In this document: positions 1-8,631 of the stretch, piece after piece
How the letters are laid out: every line of letters starts with the position of its first letter
Numbering within the stretch: the first letter of the stretch is position 1
DNA from: Maribellus luteus
GTDB lineage: Bacteria > Bacteroidota > Bacteroidia > Bacteroidales > Prolixibacteraceae
Assembly: GCF_003576475.1 (NCBI RefSeq)
Contig: NZ_QWGR01000001.1
Coordinates: 558,001 to 622,000, forward strand
DNA length: 64,000 bases
Reading direction: 5' to 3'
Translations under genes and position numbers: made by a program
The notes under the pieces: generated by a model
What the model was told of the DNA's origin: nothing
What the model saw: the letters and a program-made list of their open reading frames with translations, nothing else
Database searches by the model: none

Positions 1-255
1 AAATGGTACACGATCCAACAATATATTCAAATGAATGATCCCGGGCAAAAGAACGGGATTGTAAAAGGCTGGCTGAACGGGGAACTGGTGTGCGATGCAG
101 ATACCATCCGCTTTCGCGATACCGAAGCATTGAAAGTGGACCAGGTATTCTTTAGCGTGTTTATGGGCGGCGGCGATCTAAGCTGGGCTCCCGGGAAAGA
201 CCAGCAAATTTGGTTCGACGATTTTCAGGCGTTTAACTCCTTAAAAAAGAACTGA
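1..255 (+). CDS. C-terminal part of a polysaccharide lyase-like secreted protein (partial)
   Basis: The reading frame is open from base 1, so the gene starts left of the window and only its last 84 codons are seen. The visible stretch has the alternating beta-strand look of a jelly-roll domain: an early KWYTIQQYIQMN strand, a W-L-N-G-E turn (WLNGELV), an FFSVFMGGGD strand and a closing QIWFDDFQAF strand. This resembles the end of alginate lyase-like domains of the PL14 type, in which N-G-x and W-x-D-D-F turns are common. It ends two bases before the MBOAT gene, so the two are probably co-transcribed, which fits a role in exopolysaccharide modification or release. Substrate and catalytic residues cannot be judged from the fragment; a non-catalytic carbohydrate-binding domain is the alternative. 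Confidence 0.55.
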   Translation, partial: KWYTIQQYIQMNDPGQKNGIVKGWLNGELVCDADTIRFRDTEALKVDQVFFSVFMGGGDLSWAPGKDQQIWFDDFQAFNSLKKN

Positions 256-257
256 AA

Positions 258-1682
258 ATGCTGTTTAATTCCGTCGGATTTATAGGATTTCTTACGCTGG
301 TGTTTTTTCTCTACTGGGGATTTTTTGCCCGGAACATCATGCGGCGAAACCTATTCTTGCTTGCGGTAAGTTATTTCTTCTACAGTTGCTGGGATGTTCG
401 TTTTCTGGGGCTGATTGTGTTGAGTTCGATCGTGGATTATAACTGCGGGCTTCAGATTGACCAAACCGACGACCGGAAAAAGAAAAAGCGCTTTCTTTTG
501 ATCAGCATTCTGATGAATCTCGGGATTTTAGGCTTTTTCAAATACTTTGGATTTTTTGCCGAAGAACTGAGTCTACTGGTGCAGCAATTCGGGTATACCT
601 TGCACCCGCTTACGCTGAACATTATTCTGCCGGTGGGAATCAGCTTCTATACTTTTCAGACTTTAAGCTATACGATCGATATTTACAAAGGCAAAATCCC
701 CGCGACGCGTGACCTTGTGTCCTTTTTTGCTTTTGTGGCGTTTTTCCCGCAGTTGGTGGCTGGTCCCATTGAACGGGCTTCTCATTTGCTACCTCAATTT
801 CACGAAAAGAAAGTGTTTGATTATTCGATAGCTGCGGATGGCTTTCGAAGGATTCTCTGGGGATTGTTTGCCAAAGTGGCCGTGGCCGATACGGTGGCGC
901 CACTGGTCGACCAGATTTTCAGCCATTCCGCGTCGGCAGGGTGGGGAACCTTGTTGCTGGGAGCCTTTCTTTTTGCGATCCAGATTTACGGCGACTTTTC
1001 GGGGTATTCGAATATCGCCATCGGAAGTGCGGCTTTGCTGGGCTTTCGCCTGATGGACAACTTCCGGCATCCCTATTTTTCCCGTAATCTTCAGGAATTC
1101 TGGTCGCGCTGGCACATCAGCCTTTCCACGTGGTTTCGCGATTATGTTTACATTCCGCTGGGCGGCAACCGCTGCAGCAAAAAACGGCACGCGGTAAATA
1201 TCCTGGTAACGTTTGGGGTAAGCGGCCTTTGGCACGGTGCCAACTGGACCTTTATCGTGTGGGGTATTTTGCATGGCATTACTTACCTGGTTTCAAGACC
1301 TGCGACTGGTGCGAGGAAAAACACAAGCGTTCGGCTAAAAGATATGCTTTCTGTGGTTGTCACTTTCCTGGTGGTGAGTTTATTATTTGTGATATTCAGG
1401 GCGGAAAATATCGGGGTGGCTTTTCATTACCTGGTGAACTTGGTTTCGTTGAAAGCCGGAAGTATAGGGCCTTTTGAGCTGGCCGGAACAAAACAGTGGC
1501 TCGAAGCGGCGTTTTTCACTTTTGTATTGATTCTGGCCGAATGGAAACAGCGAGAGAAAGCTTTTGCCCTGGATATTTCAGGATGGCCGGTGATGCTAAG
1601 AGTGGCGGGTTATTATTTTCTTTTGTTTTCGGTGTTGTACGCGTTTAGCAGCGACCGGTTGTTTATCTATTTTCAGTTTTGA
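258..1682 (+). CDS. MBOAT family O-acyltransferase (AlgI-like)
   Basis: A 474-residue polytopic inner-membrane protein of the MBOAT family, close in length and layout to AlgI, which passes acetyl groups across the membrane for O-acetylation of exopolysaccharide. Family marks are the run NFRHPYFSRNLQEFWSRWH near residues 275-295, the FRDYVYIPLGGNR segment just after it, and SGLWHGANWTF near residue 320, whose His is the expected catalytic residue. Many hydrophobic segments cover the N-terminal half and the C-terminal end. It follows the lyase-like gene by two bases and precedes the SGNH-like gene by one, so these form one operon. The polymer is not identifiable; alginate-like polymers or cell-wall glycan acetylation are both possible. 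Confidence 0.9.
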   Translation: MLFNSVGFIGFLTLVFFLYWGFFARNIMRRNLFLLAVSYFFYSCWDVRFLGLIVLSSIVDYNCGLQIDQTDDRKKKKRFLLISILMNLGILGFFKYFGFFAEELSLLVQQFGYTLHPLTLNIILPVGISFYTFQTLSYTIDIYKGKIPATRDLVSFFAFVAFFPQLVAGPIERASHLLPQFHEKKVFDYSIAADGFRRILWGLFAKVAVADTVAPLVDQIFSHSASAGWGTLLLGAFLFAIQIYGDFSGYSNIAIGSAALLGFRLMDNFRHPYFSRNLQEFWSRWHISLSTWFRDYVYIPLGGNRCSKKRHAVNILVTFGVSGLWHGANWTFIVWGILHGITYLVSRPATGARKNTSVRLKDMLSVVVTFLVVSLLFVIFRAENIGVAFHYLVNLVSLKAGSIGPFELAGTKQWLEAAFFTFVLILAEWKQREKAFALDISGWPVMLRVAGYYFLLFSVLYAFSSDRLFIYFQF

Positions 1683-1683
1683 T

Positions 1684-2739
1684 ATGAAGAAAAGCTTGTT
1701 CAAAATAGGGTTGATAATCGTGTTTCCGTTGATTCTGATCGGAATGATTAACTACGGAATAGATCCCGATTATCAGTTGAACCGAAGCTATATAAAGCCG
1801 CTGGTAAGTGCTTTGCTGGAGGGGAAAAACATTGCCGGTCCGGTGAATCTCAACTCGCGTGTTTTAAAAAAGGAATGGCTGGCGGAGATGGAGGTGCCTG
1901 AAGTTTTGGTGCTGGGCTCCAGCCGTACCCTGAACCTCAGTCATGAAGTTTTCCCGGGTAAAACCTTCTACAATGCGTCGGTAACCAGCGGAAGCGTAGA
2001 CGATATGGCGGGATTCCTGGGAATTATTCTTGATAAGGGAAAATTTCCGGAAGAAATCATTGTTTGTGCCGACCAGTGGCTTTTCGGAGATCGGTTTAAC
2101 GATCGGTCGTGGCTCGGATTGCGAAACGAAATTCATCGTTTTTGCGAGGCTGCCGGAATGAAAGGGCCCGCGAGTCCGTGGCAAATGAAAAACGATTACC
2201 TAAAGGATCGGGTTGTGAAGATTTTTTCAGGAAGATACACCTTGCGCGCCATGCGTTTGCGGGGAAAAAGCGAACCTTTTGTTGTAAGCGACTCGCTTGC
2301 GGCAGGTAAAATGATGATTTTACCGGATGGCGCGCGTAAACTTCCGGCTAAAATTGAAAATACTCCGCTGCACGAAAGCGAAGAGCTGGCCTTGCAATAT
2401 TGTTACGGTAGTGCCGATGAAAACTTCAGCGATTTGCAGCCCGAAAAAATACAACAGTTGAGCGACATGCTGCATTTTCTAAAACAGCGAGGTTGCCGGG
2501 TAAGCGTGTTTGTTCCGCCGTATCATCCCAAAGCGTTTGATTATTACCAAAAGTCGCCTGGCTACGAAGGTATTTTCAAAGCAGAAGAAGCGGTGGCAGA
2601 AGTGGCCGCTCAATACCAGTTCCGCGTTATCGGCTCTTCCGATCCGAACCAGCTTGCTTTAAGCGGTGGGGATTTCTACGACGGCGTTCATCTTAAAAAA
2701 GAAGCCATCAGCCGATTGTTTAAAAGTAAAAGCTGGTAG
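1684..2739 (+). CDS. SGNH-hydrolase-like membrane-anchored protein, probable acetylation partner
   Basis: A 351-residue protein with one N-terminal hydrophobic segment (residues about 7-25) followed by an extracytoplasmic domain. VLVLGSSRTLNLS near residue 76 looks like block I of an SGNH/GDSL fold, with Ser in the GSSR turn, and FYDGVHLKKEA near the C-terminus supplies the D-x-x-H pair. In alginate and cellulose acetylation systems an SGNH protein (AlgJ/AlgX/WssF type) works downstream of the MBOAT protein to place acetyl groups on the polymer. The one-base gap to the MBOAT gene supports that pairing. The sequence is diverged and no experimentally defined family was recognised with certainty, so the acetyltransferase role is inferred from context. 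Confidence 0.65.
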   Translation: MKKSLFKIGLIIVFPLILIGMINYGIDPDYQLNRSYIKPLVSALLEGKNIAGPVNLNSRVLKKEWLAEMEVPEVLVLGSSRTLNLSHEVFPGKTFYNASVTSGSVDDMAGFLGIILDKGKFPEEIIVCADQWLFGDRFNDRSWLGLRNEIHRFCEAAGMKGPASPWQMKNDYLKDRVVKIFSGRYTLRAMRLRGKSEPFVVSDSLAAGKMMILPDGARKLPAKIENTPLHESEELALQYCYGSADENFSDLQPEKIQQLSDMLHFLKQRGCRVSVFVPPYHPKAFDYYQKSPGYEGIFKAEEAVAEVAAQYQFRVIGSSDPNQLALSGGDFYDGVHLKKEAISRLFKSKSW

Positions 2740-2886
2740 ACAGTTTCTGGCTTAGTCAACTTAAAGAAGCTGGTCGTTCAAACTAAAAAGTTCCTTAGTC
2801 TTTAGTAGTTTTTGGCTTATCTGCCTATCGATTAGTTAGCCCAATCTCATTCGTATTAAAAACTGCGTATTTCGAATGAATAGAGG

Positions 2887-5286
2887 TTATCTCTTTTTAT
2901 CCTTTTTCTTGAAAATGCCTTTGATCTTCTTCCAAAGCTGGCCGTCGTCTTTGTCTTTTGCCTCGCGTTGGCGGGTTTTTCCCAAATCCGATGGTTTCTC
3001 GTTTCGCTTGAAAATATCAGCCAGGTTAAAATCGTGTTTTGGCATATCGAGCACTTCCTTGTAGCCCGGTTCGCTGAGCATGGCCAGCATTTCTTCGCCG
3101 GGCAAGCCAAACGAACTGTTTTTGAGGCTTGAGTACTTGCTGTCGCGATAGGTTTTGTAAAAGAATTTTCCAACAATGGGCAGTGCCATGTAGGCTCCCT
3201 GTCCGTAGGTAGTGGTTCTGAAATGCACCCGAGGATCGTCGGCACCTACCCAGCAACCGGTAACCAGTCTTGGAGTAAGCCCGATAAACCAGCCATCGGA
3301 GTTATTTTGCGTGGTGCCCGTTTTTCCGGCAAACTCACCGGGAATATTGTAAACCGTACGAATGGTCCGGCCTGTACCTTCGTCAATCACTGCTTCCATC
3401 ATTTTAATCACCGCGCGGCAATTCTCGGGTGCTACCACGGGCGATCTCGAAATGTTAGGTTCGAAAGTCTTCAGCACTTTCCCGTTTTTATCGGCTATCT
3501 GAACCAGGTAATTGGCTTTTACCGGAATCCCGTCGTTAACCAGGCCGGCAAAGGCTTCCACAATTTCTTTTAACGAAATGGAGGCTACACCCAGTGCCAG
3601 CGATGGATATTCCGGTAGATCGGCTGAAATGCCAAGATCCCGCGCAATTTCAATGGTTTCATCAATTCCGGCTTCGAGCAAAACATCTACGGAAATCGTA
3701 TTGATCGACTTGGCCAAGGCGCCTTTCATGTTGTAATAGCCTTCGTAGTGGTCGTGCGAATTTCGCGGCGTCCAGTCGTCGTATTCCTTGTACACCTTTA
3801 GCTGATTGGGGAAATACGTATCGGGCGGAATGTTTTCTTCGAGGGCTGCCAGGTACACAAACGGTTTAAAGGTTGAGCCGGTTTGCCGCGGAGCTTTTAC
3901 GTGGTCGTATTTAAAAAAGCGGTAGTCGATTCCGCCCACCCAGGCTTTTAATGCAGCTTCCTGCGGATCGATGGCGATAAAGCCGGCGTTTAGCATTTTC
4001 AGGTAATGCTTTAGCGAGTCGAGCCGGGTTACTTCCTTTGATTCGAGCCCGTCCCAGGTAAAAAGGGTAGTGTGCGTTTTGGCATTGTAGCTTGCCAGTT
4101 CTTCCTGGTAGCTTCTTCCGCTGGTGTTCTGGTTTTGTATGGCACTTTTCAGAATGGCGGGATCGGCTTTAAACATGTCGCGATCTTTCCAGTGGTTGTC
4201 AAAAACCTTCTGAAGGTCTTTCATGTATTCTTTTACCGATTGCTGGGCATAAATCTGAAGATTATAATCAACCGTTGTCGTGATTTTTAAACCATCGGTA
4301 TAAAGGTTGTAATTTTCACCTTTTTCGTTTTGATTGTTGGAGCACCACTCCATCAACTCGGGTTTAAGCATTTCCACAAAATACGGTGCCGGCCCCTGGT
4401 TGTACGAAATCATCCGGTAGCGGACACCCAGTGGTTTTTCTTTATAAAATGCGGCTTCTTCTGCACTCAGGTAATTGTTTTTCAGCATCTGGTCGATCAC
4501 CACATTACGCCGCCCTAAAGCCCTTTCGGGGTGGAGTCGGGGATTGTAGTAATTGTTAGCCTTTAGCATTCCCACCAAAACCGCAGCTTCGTGCACATCG
4601 AGTTTGGCAGGCGCTTTCGAAAAGAAACGTTCGGCGGCTACTTCAATCCCAAAAATGTTTTCAGCAAAGGGAACCGTATTCAGGTACAGGGCCAGAATTT
4701 CGTCTTTTGAATAAATCCGCTCCAGGCGGTACGCGATGATGGCCTCACGCAGTTTGTTTACGGGCATCGACATAGGGCCGTAATTTACTCTGGGGAAAAG
4801 GTTTTTGGCAATTTGCTGGCTGATGGTACTTCCGCCACCCGAATGATCGTTTCGCAGCAAAACCGACTTTACCAAGACACGCACCAACGCAATTTCGTCG
4901 ATGCCGCGGTGTTCGTAAAAGCGTGCATCTTCGGTGGCTACCAGTGCATTGATCACATTGGGCGAAATTTCATCAAACGAAGCATAACTACGGTTTTCCA
5001 CGTAGTAACGTCCCAGTATTTTCCCGTCGGCAGAATATACTTCCGATGCCAGCGGGTTGTTGATAATCTGCAACTGGTCTTTTGAGGGAACAGGCCCAAG
5101 CACGCCTAAAAATACGAGGATAAAAAACAAACAAGCCAGTAAGAAGAGGACAATGGCTGTTTTACCAATCCACCTTAGAACAGGATATTTTTTGCCCGAT
5201 TTTTTTGATCTCCCTTTTGATGCTTTTTGGGGTTTGGCGGTTGACTTATTTCCGGCCGAACTGCTATGTGTATTTTTTTTTGCCAC
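2887..5286 (-). CDS. Class A penicillin-binding protein (PBP1A-type transglycosylase/transpeptidase)
   Basis: A bifunctional peptidoglycan synthase of 799 residues. A basic, Ser/Lys-rich cytoplasmic tail (residues 1-35) leads to one transmembrane segment (about 38-65), then a GT51 domain carrying ATEDARFYEHRGID and GGSTISQQIAKN, the signature of the glycan-polymerising site. The transpeptidase domain has the SxxK motif in RQTGSTFKPF (Ser near residue 470), an SxN element in AKSINT and the KTG triad in AGKTGTTQNN (near 655). The C-terminus ends in a long Lys/Glu-rich tail. It extends glycan strands and crosslinks stem peptides on the periplasmic face. It stands alone, convergent with the acetylation operon. 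An ATG start just below a -7 box (5291-5298) supports the start. Confidence 0.93.
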   Translation of the reverse strand: MAKKNTHSSSAGNKSTAKPQKASKGRSKKSGKKYPVLRWIGKTAIVLFLLACLFFILVFLGVLGPVPSKDQLQIINNPLASEVYSADGKILGRYYVENRSYASFDEISPNVINALVATEDARFYEHRGIDEIALVRVLVKSVLLRNDHSGGGSTISQQIAKNLFPRVNYGPMSMPVNKLREAIIAYRLERIYSKDEILALYLNTVPFAENIFGIEVAAERFFSKAPAKLDVHEAAVLVGMLKANNYYNPRLHPERALGRRNVVIDQMLKNNYLSAEEAAFYKEKPLGVRYRMISYNQGPAPYFVEMLKPELMEWCSNNQNEKGENYNLYTDGLKITTTVDYNLQIYAQQSVKEYMKDLQKVFDNHWKDRDMFKADPAILKSAIQNQNTSGRSYQEELASYNAKTHTTLFTWDGLESKEVTRLDSLKHYLKMLNAGFIAIDPQEAALKAWVGGIDYRFFKYDHVKAPRQTGSTFKPFVYLAALEENIPPDTYFPNQLKVYKEYDDWTPRNSHDHYEGYYNMKGALAKSINTISVDVLLEAGIDETIEIARDLGISADLPEYPSLALGVASISLKEIVEAFAGLVNDGIPVKANYLVQIADKNGKVLKTFEPNISRSPVVAPENCRAVIKMMEAVIDEGTGRTIRTVYNIPGEFAGKTGTTQNNSDGWFIGLTPRLVTGCWVGADDPRVHFRTTTYGQGAYMALPIVGKFFYKTYRDSKYSSLKNSSFGLPGEEMLAMLSEPGYKEVLDMPKHDFNLADIFKRNEKPSDLGKTRQREAKDKDDGQLWKKIKGIFKKKDKKR

Positions 5287-5290
5287 GCGA

Positions 5291-5298
5291 CAAAAATA
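5291..5298 (-). promoter_or_regulatory. -7 promoter box of the penicillin-binding protein gene
   Basis: On the minus strand this reads TATTTTTG, a full match to the Bacteroidota TAnnTTTG box. It lies only four bases above the ATG, so transcription would start at or just inside the annotated start: either the message is leaderless or the next Met is used. No clear -33 TTG was seen. Confidence 0.4.
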
Positions 5299-5475
5299 GT
5301 TTTAAATGGATGATTCTATGTATTAAACTCACATTCAAAAATATTTATTATAAACTTTACGATGTTTATTGTATGAAAATAGTATGAAAGATATTTCGTG
5401 GTGGATTGAACGGGAGCGAATTCTTAATTATTTGTTACCACAAAAGCCTCGGAATTTCATTTTTGATACAATTAG

Positions 5476-5508
5476 TTGATCGTGCAGAGAACAGATTCAA
5501 TATGTTTG
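5476..5508 (+). promoter_or_regulatory. Promoter of the 5538 gene
   Basis: TTG at 5476-5478 and TATGTTTG at 5501-5508, a perfect TAnnTTTG box, separated by 22 bases. Predicted transcription start is near 5514, giving a leader of about 24 bases before the ATG at 5538. Confidence 0.5.
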
Positions 5509-5537
5509 TAGCTTTGAATTGCATTTAGCCGGAAAAC

Positions 5538-5909
5538 ATGGAAAACAGTTTGAAATTATTGGGTGCAATGCTACTGGTTGCAGTTTATAGTTTCGGAATC
5601 AGTTTGGGTTCCGGATCGTATACTGCCAGTGCGTATTTGCCTGGCGATGATGTTCAGAGTGAAATTTACTGGTCGGACGTTTCAAACAAGCTTTCTTTTC
5701 ATTTTTCCGAATCGGAAAAGCTGATTTCCGATATTCGAACCGGTTCTCCGCTTACCTTCAAAACGTCGTTTGCCCAGTTTCTTGCTTTTGTCCAAACGTC
5801 GGGACAGCTGCTGGAAAGCGGGTATACTCAGTATAAAAGAACTTCTGAAAACCTTCTGATACGCTACCGAAAAGCGGATATCATTTTCCCCTTTCATTAT
5901 TTCTGGTAA
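5538..5909 (+). CDS. Small secreted hypothetical protein
   Basis: A 123-residue product I do not recognise. Residues 6-30 are hydrophobic and Gly/Ser/Ala-rich (LGAMLLVAVYSFGIS), consistent with a signal peptide; the rest is a mixed helical domain with aromatic residues and a C-terminal FPFHYFW. There is no Cys and no obvious motif. A good promoter lies upstream (5476-5508). Downstream, 82 bases separate it from a second orphan protein on the same strand, so the two may be expressed together. Probably exported; function unknown. Confidence 0.55.
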   Translation: MENSLKLLGAMLLVAVYSFGISLGSGSYTASAYLPGDDVQSEIYWSDVSNKLSFHFSESEKLISDIRTGSPLTFKTSFAQFLAFVQTSGQLLESGYTQYKRTSENLLIRYRKADIIFPFHYFW

Positions 5910-5991
5910 TCCATAAAAATTCATACGGAAATTTTTTGTGTGTTTTAAGTGCATTGCAACAGGTGGTTGCAGTGTGGTTTATTAATCATTA

Positions 5992-6489
5992 ATGAATATA
6001 ATTATGGATTCAGGAACTGCTATCGTAGGACTGGTACTGGTCGCGATATCTGTTGTGCCCATTATCATATTAAACAGGAAAAGGGCAAAAAAAGGACAAG
6101 GAATGTTACAGTTACTAACAAATGTAGCCAGTGAGCACAACTGTAAAATTTTGGAACACGAGTTTTGCGGTGATTACTGCGTAGGAATGGATAAAACAAA
6201 TGGCTTTGTTTTTTTCGCAAAAGAAAAAGACGGACCAAACGATGTTAAACATATAAACCTGGCCGGGGTGAAAACCTGCAAAGTCAACAATACGGGCCGG
6301 ATTGTTACTTACAAGAAACAGAACAACAAAATAATTGAACGCCTGTGCCTGGATTTTTATCCGAAAGAAAAGGATAAGCCTGTCGTGACATGGGAGTTTT
6401 ACAATGCGGAAGAAAATCCGCAGCTCAACGGAGAGTTACAATCGGTTGAGAAGTGGGAGCATGAAATTAACCGTTATCTGAAAGGATAA
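5992..6489 (+). CDS. Membrane-anchored hypothetical protein
   Basis: A 165-residue protein with one N-terminal transmembrane segment (about residues 8-27, IVGLVLVAISVVPIIIL) followed at once by a basic stretch (NRKRAKKGQ), so the C-terminal domain should be cytoplasmic. That domain has regularly spaced beta-strands and three Cys (CKILEHEFCGDYC) early on. ATG 5992 and ATG 6004 are both possible starts and differ by four residues. A strong hairpin terminator follows seven bases after the stop. I do not recognise the family; the fold may be a small PH-like or beta-barrel domain, which is only an impression. Confidence 0.6.
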   Translation: MNIIMDSGTAIVGLVLVAISVVPIIILNRKRAKKGQGMLQLLTNVASEHNCKILEHEFCGDYCVGMDKTNGFVFFAKEKDGPNDVKHINLAGVKTCKVNNTGRIVTYKKQNNKIIERLCLDFYPKEKDKPVVTWEFYNAEENPQLNGELQSVEKWEHEINRYLKG

Positions 6490-6495
6490 AAAGAG

Positions 6496-6525
6496 AAAAG
6501 CACTGTGGAATTCCACAGTGCTTTT
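6496..6525 (+). terminator. Intrinsic terminator after the 5992 gene
   Basis: A perfect 30-base inverted repeat (arm AAAAGCACTGTGGAA). It sits seven bases past the stop and between convergent genes (5992 plus, 6568 minus), so it can act on both strands. Confidence 0.85.
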
Positions 6526-6567
6526 CTGCATTTTCTATGTTCTGTAAGCCATTCGGCTGAAATATTT

Positions 6568-7047
6568 TTACGTGAAAAACACCTTGATAAAATGCCAGGT
6601 CATTAACCCGGAAGCAATGAGTTTCAAAAGGGTTCCGAGCAAGAAGCCCATAAAAGAACCAAAACCTGATTTCAAGGCTGAACCGTGATCTTTTCCGGCC
6701 GTAAGTTCGCCAATTACCGCACCCAGAAAAGGGCCAATAATTATTCCGAAAGGCGGGAAAAAGAACAATCCGATTACCAGCCCGATAAGGCTGCCCCAGA
6801 CACCTCTTTTACTGCCGCCAAAGCGCTTGGTTCCCCAAACAGGGATAAGATAGTCGATCACATATACCACTACGGTAACAATTCCCCAAATAACCAGAAA
6901 GGTGGTGGAAAACTGGTAACGCGTTGTAAAGTGCAGCATCAGCAAACCAATGTAACTTAATGGTGGGCCCGGAATTACAGGTAAAACACAGCCTGCAATA
7001 CCGGCTATCATAAACAGAGCTCCAAAAAAAACGAGTAGAAAATCCAT
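6568..7047 (-). CDS. DUF456 domain-containing membrane protein
   Basis: A 159-residue, very hydrophobic protein that matches the DUF456 family in length and pattern: an N-terminal segment with AGCVLPVIPGPPLSYIG, a middle loop KRFGGSKRGVWGS, and glycine-rich C-terminal helices (FFPPFGIIIGPFLGAVIGEL). About four to five membrane segments are visible. The biochemical function of the family is not known. It lies 70 bases downstream of the CPBP protease gene on the same strand and may be read with it. Confidence 0.85.
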   Translation of the reverse strand: MDFLLVFFGALFMIAGIAGCVLPVIPGPPLSYIGLLMLHFTTRYQFSTTFLVIWGIVTVVVYVIDYLIPVWGTKRFGGSKRGVWGSLIGLVIGLFFFPPFGIIIGPFLGAVIGELTAGKDHGSALKSGFGSFMGFLLGTLLKLIASGLMTWHFIKVFFT

Positions 7048-7117
7048 GATCTCAATTTAATTGTTCGGGTTTAAAGATAAAGTTTTGATTTCGCTTGCTC
7101 GGAAATAATCGGTGAAC

Positions 7118-7942
7118 TCACGATAATTTTCGGTTTTTGCGCAACCACGGAATGCTTGTGAGGATCATCAATAAAACAGATAATCCGATAATCAGTCCGC
7201 TTTGGTAAAGCAACTGTTCCTTTTCCTGCAAATAGATCGCATGCTCCCTTATTTGCTGCCAGTAGGTTACCGAAAGAAGCACCAGTGTATTGTTGATGGA
7301 GTGCCCGATAATGGCTACCAGGATGTTGTTGGTCCGCAACATCAGCCAACCAAGCAAAAGCCCCAGCACAAAGGTTGCCGGCATTTGCCACGGGTTGAGA
7401 TGAAACAGCGAAAAAAGCAATGCCGACATAAAAACAGCCACAAAACCATTGTAGTTTCGGCGGAATCCGTTCAGAAGCAAGCCTCTGAAAATCAATTCTT
7501 CGACAACGGGGGCAATTACCGATACTTTCATAAACGCTCCCATAAAACCATAGTCGCCTTCAAAAATGCGGTTAAACAGCTCCCAAAACCACGGTGGTGG
7601 TGGCAGAAGTTGCTCCACTTTTGCATTTACCACATCCAAAAAATTATGGGCGCCCCAGAGAAATGCAACGATCGGCAGAAAAATAAGCGGGTTGAACAGT
7701 TTGAAGGGAAAGATCTGTAAAACCGGGGATTTGGATTTGCGGATTCCGTACAAAAGAATAAACACCACCGAGCCAACGCCCAGTGCAATTTTTTTGATGG
7801 GGTTGTACAAGTATTCCGAACCGGTGTAATAATCGATCAAAGCCAGCGGAAAATCAACAATGGTTTGGATAAAGATGTACAGGATCACCAGGTGAATGCC
7901 CTGTAATATCGTGGGATAATATTTTTGACGCGCCTCTTCCAT
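7118..7942 (-). CDS. CPBP family intramembrane glutamic endopeptidase
   Basis: A 274-residue polytopic protein with the three motifs of the CPBP (Rce1/Abi-like) family: EELIFRG (the E-E-x-x-x-R motif), FSLFHLNPWQ (F-x-x-x-H) and IGHSINN (H-x-x-x-N/B). The Glu and His residues form the intramembrane active site. Bacterial members can cleave membrane-anchored peptides or serve in bacteriocin self-protection; nothing nearby reveals a substrate. Its minus-strand neighbours are GtrA (54 bases upstream) and DUF456 (downstream), so it may belong to a loose membrane-protein operon. Confidence 0.88.
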   Translation of the reverse strand: MEEARQKYYPTILQGIHLVILYIFIQTIVDFPLALIDYYTGSEYLYNPIKKIALGVGSVVFILLYGIRKSKSPVLQIFPFKLFNPLIFLPIVAFLWGAHNFLDVVNAKVEQLLPPPPWFWELFNRIFEGDYGFMGAFMKVSVIAPVVEELIFRGLLLNGFRRNYNGFVAVFMSALLFSLFHLNPWQMPATFVLGLLLGWLMLRTNNILVAIIGHSINNTLVLLSVTYWQQIREHAIYLQEKEQLLYQSGLIIGLSVLLMILTSIPWLRKNRKLS

Positions 7943-7996
7943 AGGTCAACTAAGATACGTATTTCGGAAAAAGAACATTCTTCGACCACCAAAAAA

Positions 7997-8518
7997 TTAT
8001 GAGTTGCCTCTTGCAGCCAGTTGCATGTTCGCCGTGCGGAAACTAAAATACCGTTGGGCCACGTAACTGTATATAACAACCAGCAAAGTGGTTATGAGTT
8101 TTGAAATGGGTGCATACAGTTTGCAGTACTCCACAAAAAACTTCAGAAATACATAATTCAGAAAAATGGAGCCGGCCACTGTAACCAGGTAGCGGAAGAG
8201 CTGAATGCGTCCTTTTAACTCGGAGGCGGTAAACGTAACGTACTTTGCCAGCAGGAAGCCCGTTGTAAAAGTGATGGGAAAAACCATCAAAAATGCGGCA
8301 ATGTGCGCACTGATGGCAACAAAGCCCAGTTCCACCACCTGCATATCGAGAATGTACTGGTAGAAAACAAAGTAAAGGAGAAGATCGAACAGGGTGTTGG
8401 CCCCGCCGGTGGCCGCATACCGAAAAATTTCGGGGGGAATAAACTGCAGAAAAGGAAAATAAAACCAGTCGATAATTCTGGTTATGAACTCCCCGATAGA
8501 CTCAAATAATTTCCTCAT
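7997..8518 (-). CDS. GtrA family membrane protein
   Basis: A 173-residue protein with four predicted membrane helices. The N-terminal FRYAATGGANTLFDLLLYFVF is the typical entry to GtrA domains (F-x-x-V-G-x-x-x-x), and FLLAKYVTFTA and VAQRYFSFR are also family-typical, the last matching the closing Y-x-F-R end. GtrA proteins are thought to help move lipid-linked sugars across the inner membrane or to stabilise such carriers. No glycosyltransferase is adjacent in this window. The gene lies immediately downstream of the orphan arfB fragment, which was presumably its original upstream neighbour. Confidence 0.85.
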   Translation of the reverse strand: MRKLFESIGEFITRIIDWFYFPFLQFIPPEIFRYAATGGANTLFDLLLYFVFYQYILDMQVVELGFVAISAHIAAFLMVFPITFTTGFLLAKYVTFTASELKGRIQLFRYLVTVAGSIFLNYVFLKFFVEYCKLYAPISKLITTLLVVIYSYVAQRYFSFRTANMQLAARGNS

Positions 8519-8631
8519 GCAATAACGTTGAATAGTGCAGTTTGACTACAAAGAAAAGAAAAGTATTGAAAAAATAAGTTCTTGGAAGAATGAAACTACT
8601 GTAAAGCTTAGGCGAAAGAAATGTTCTGAAC

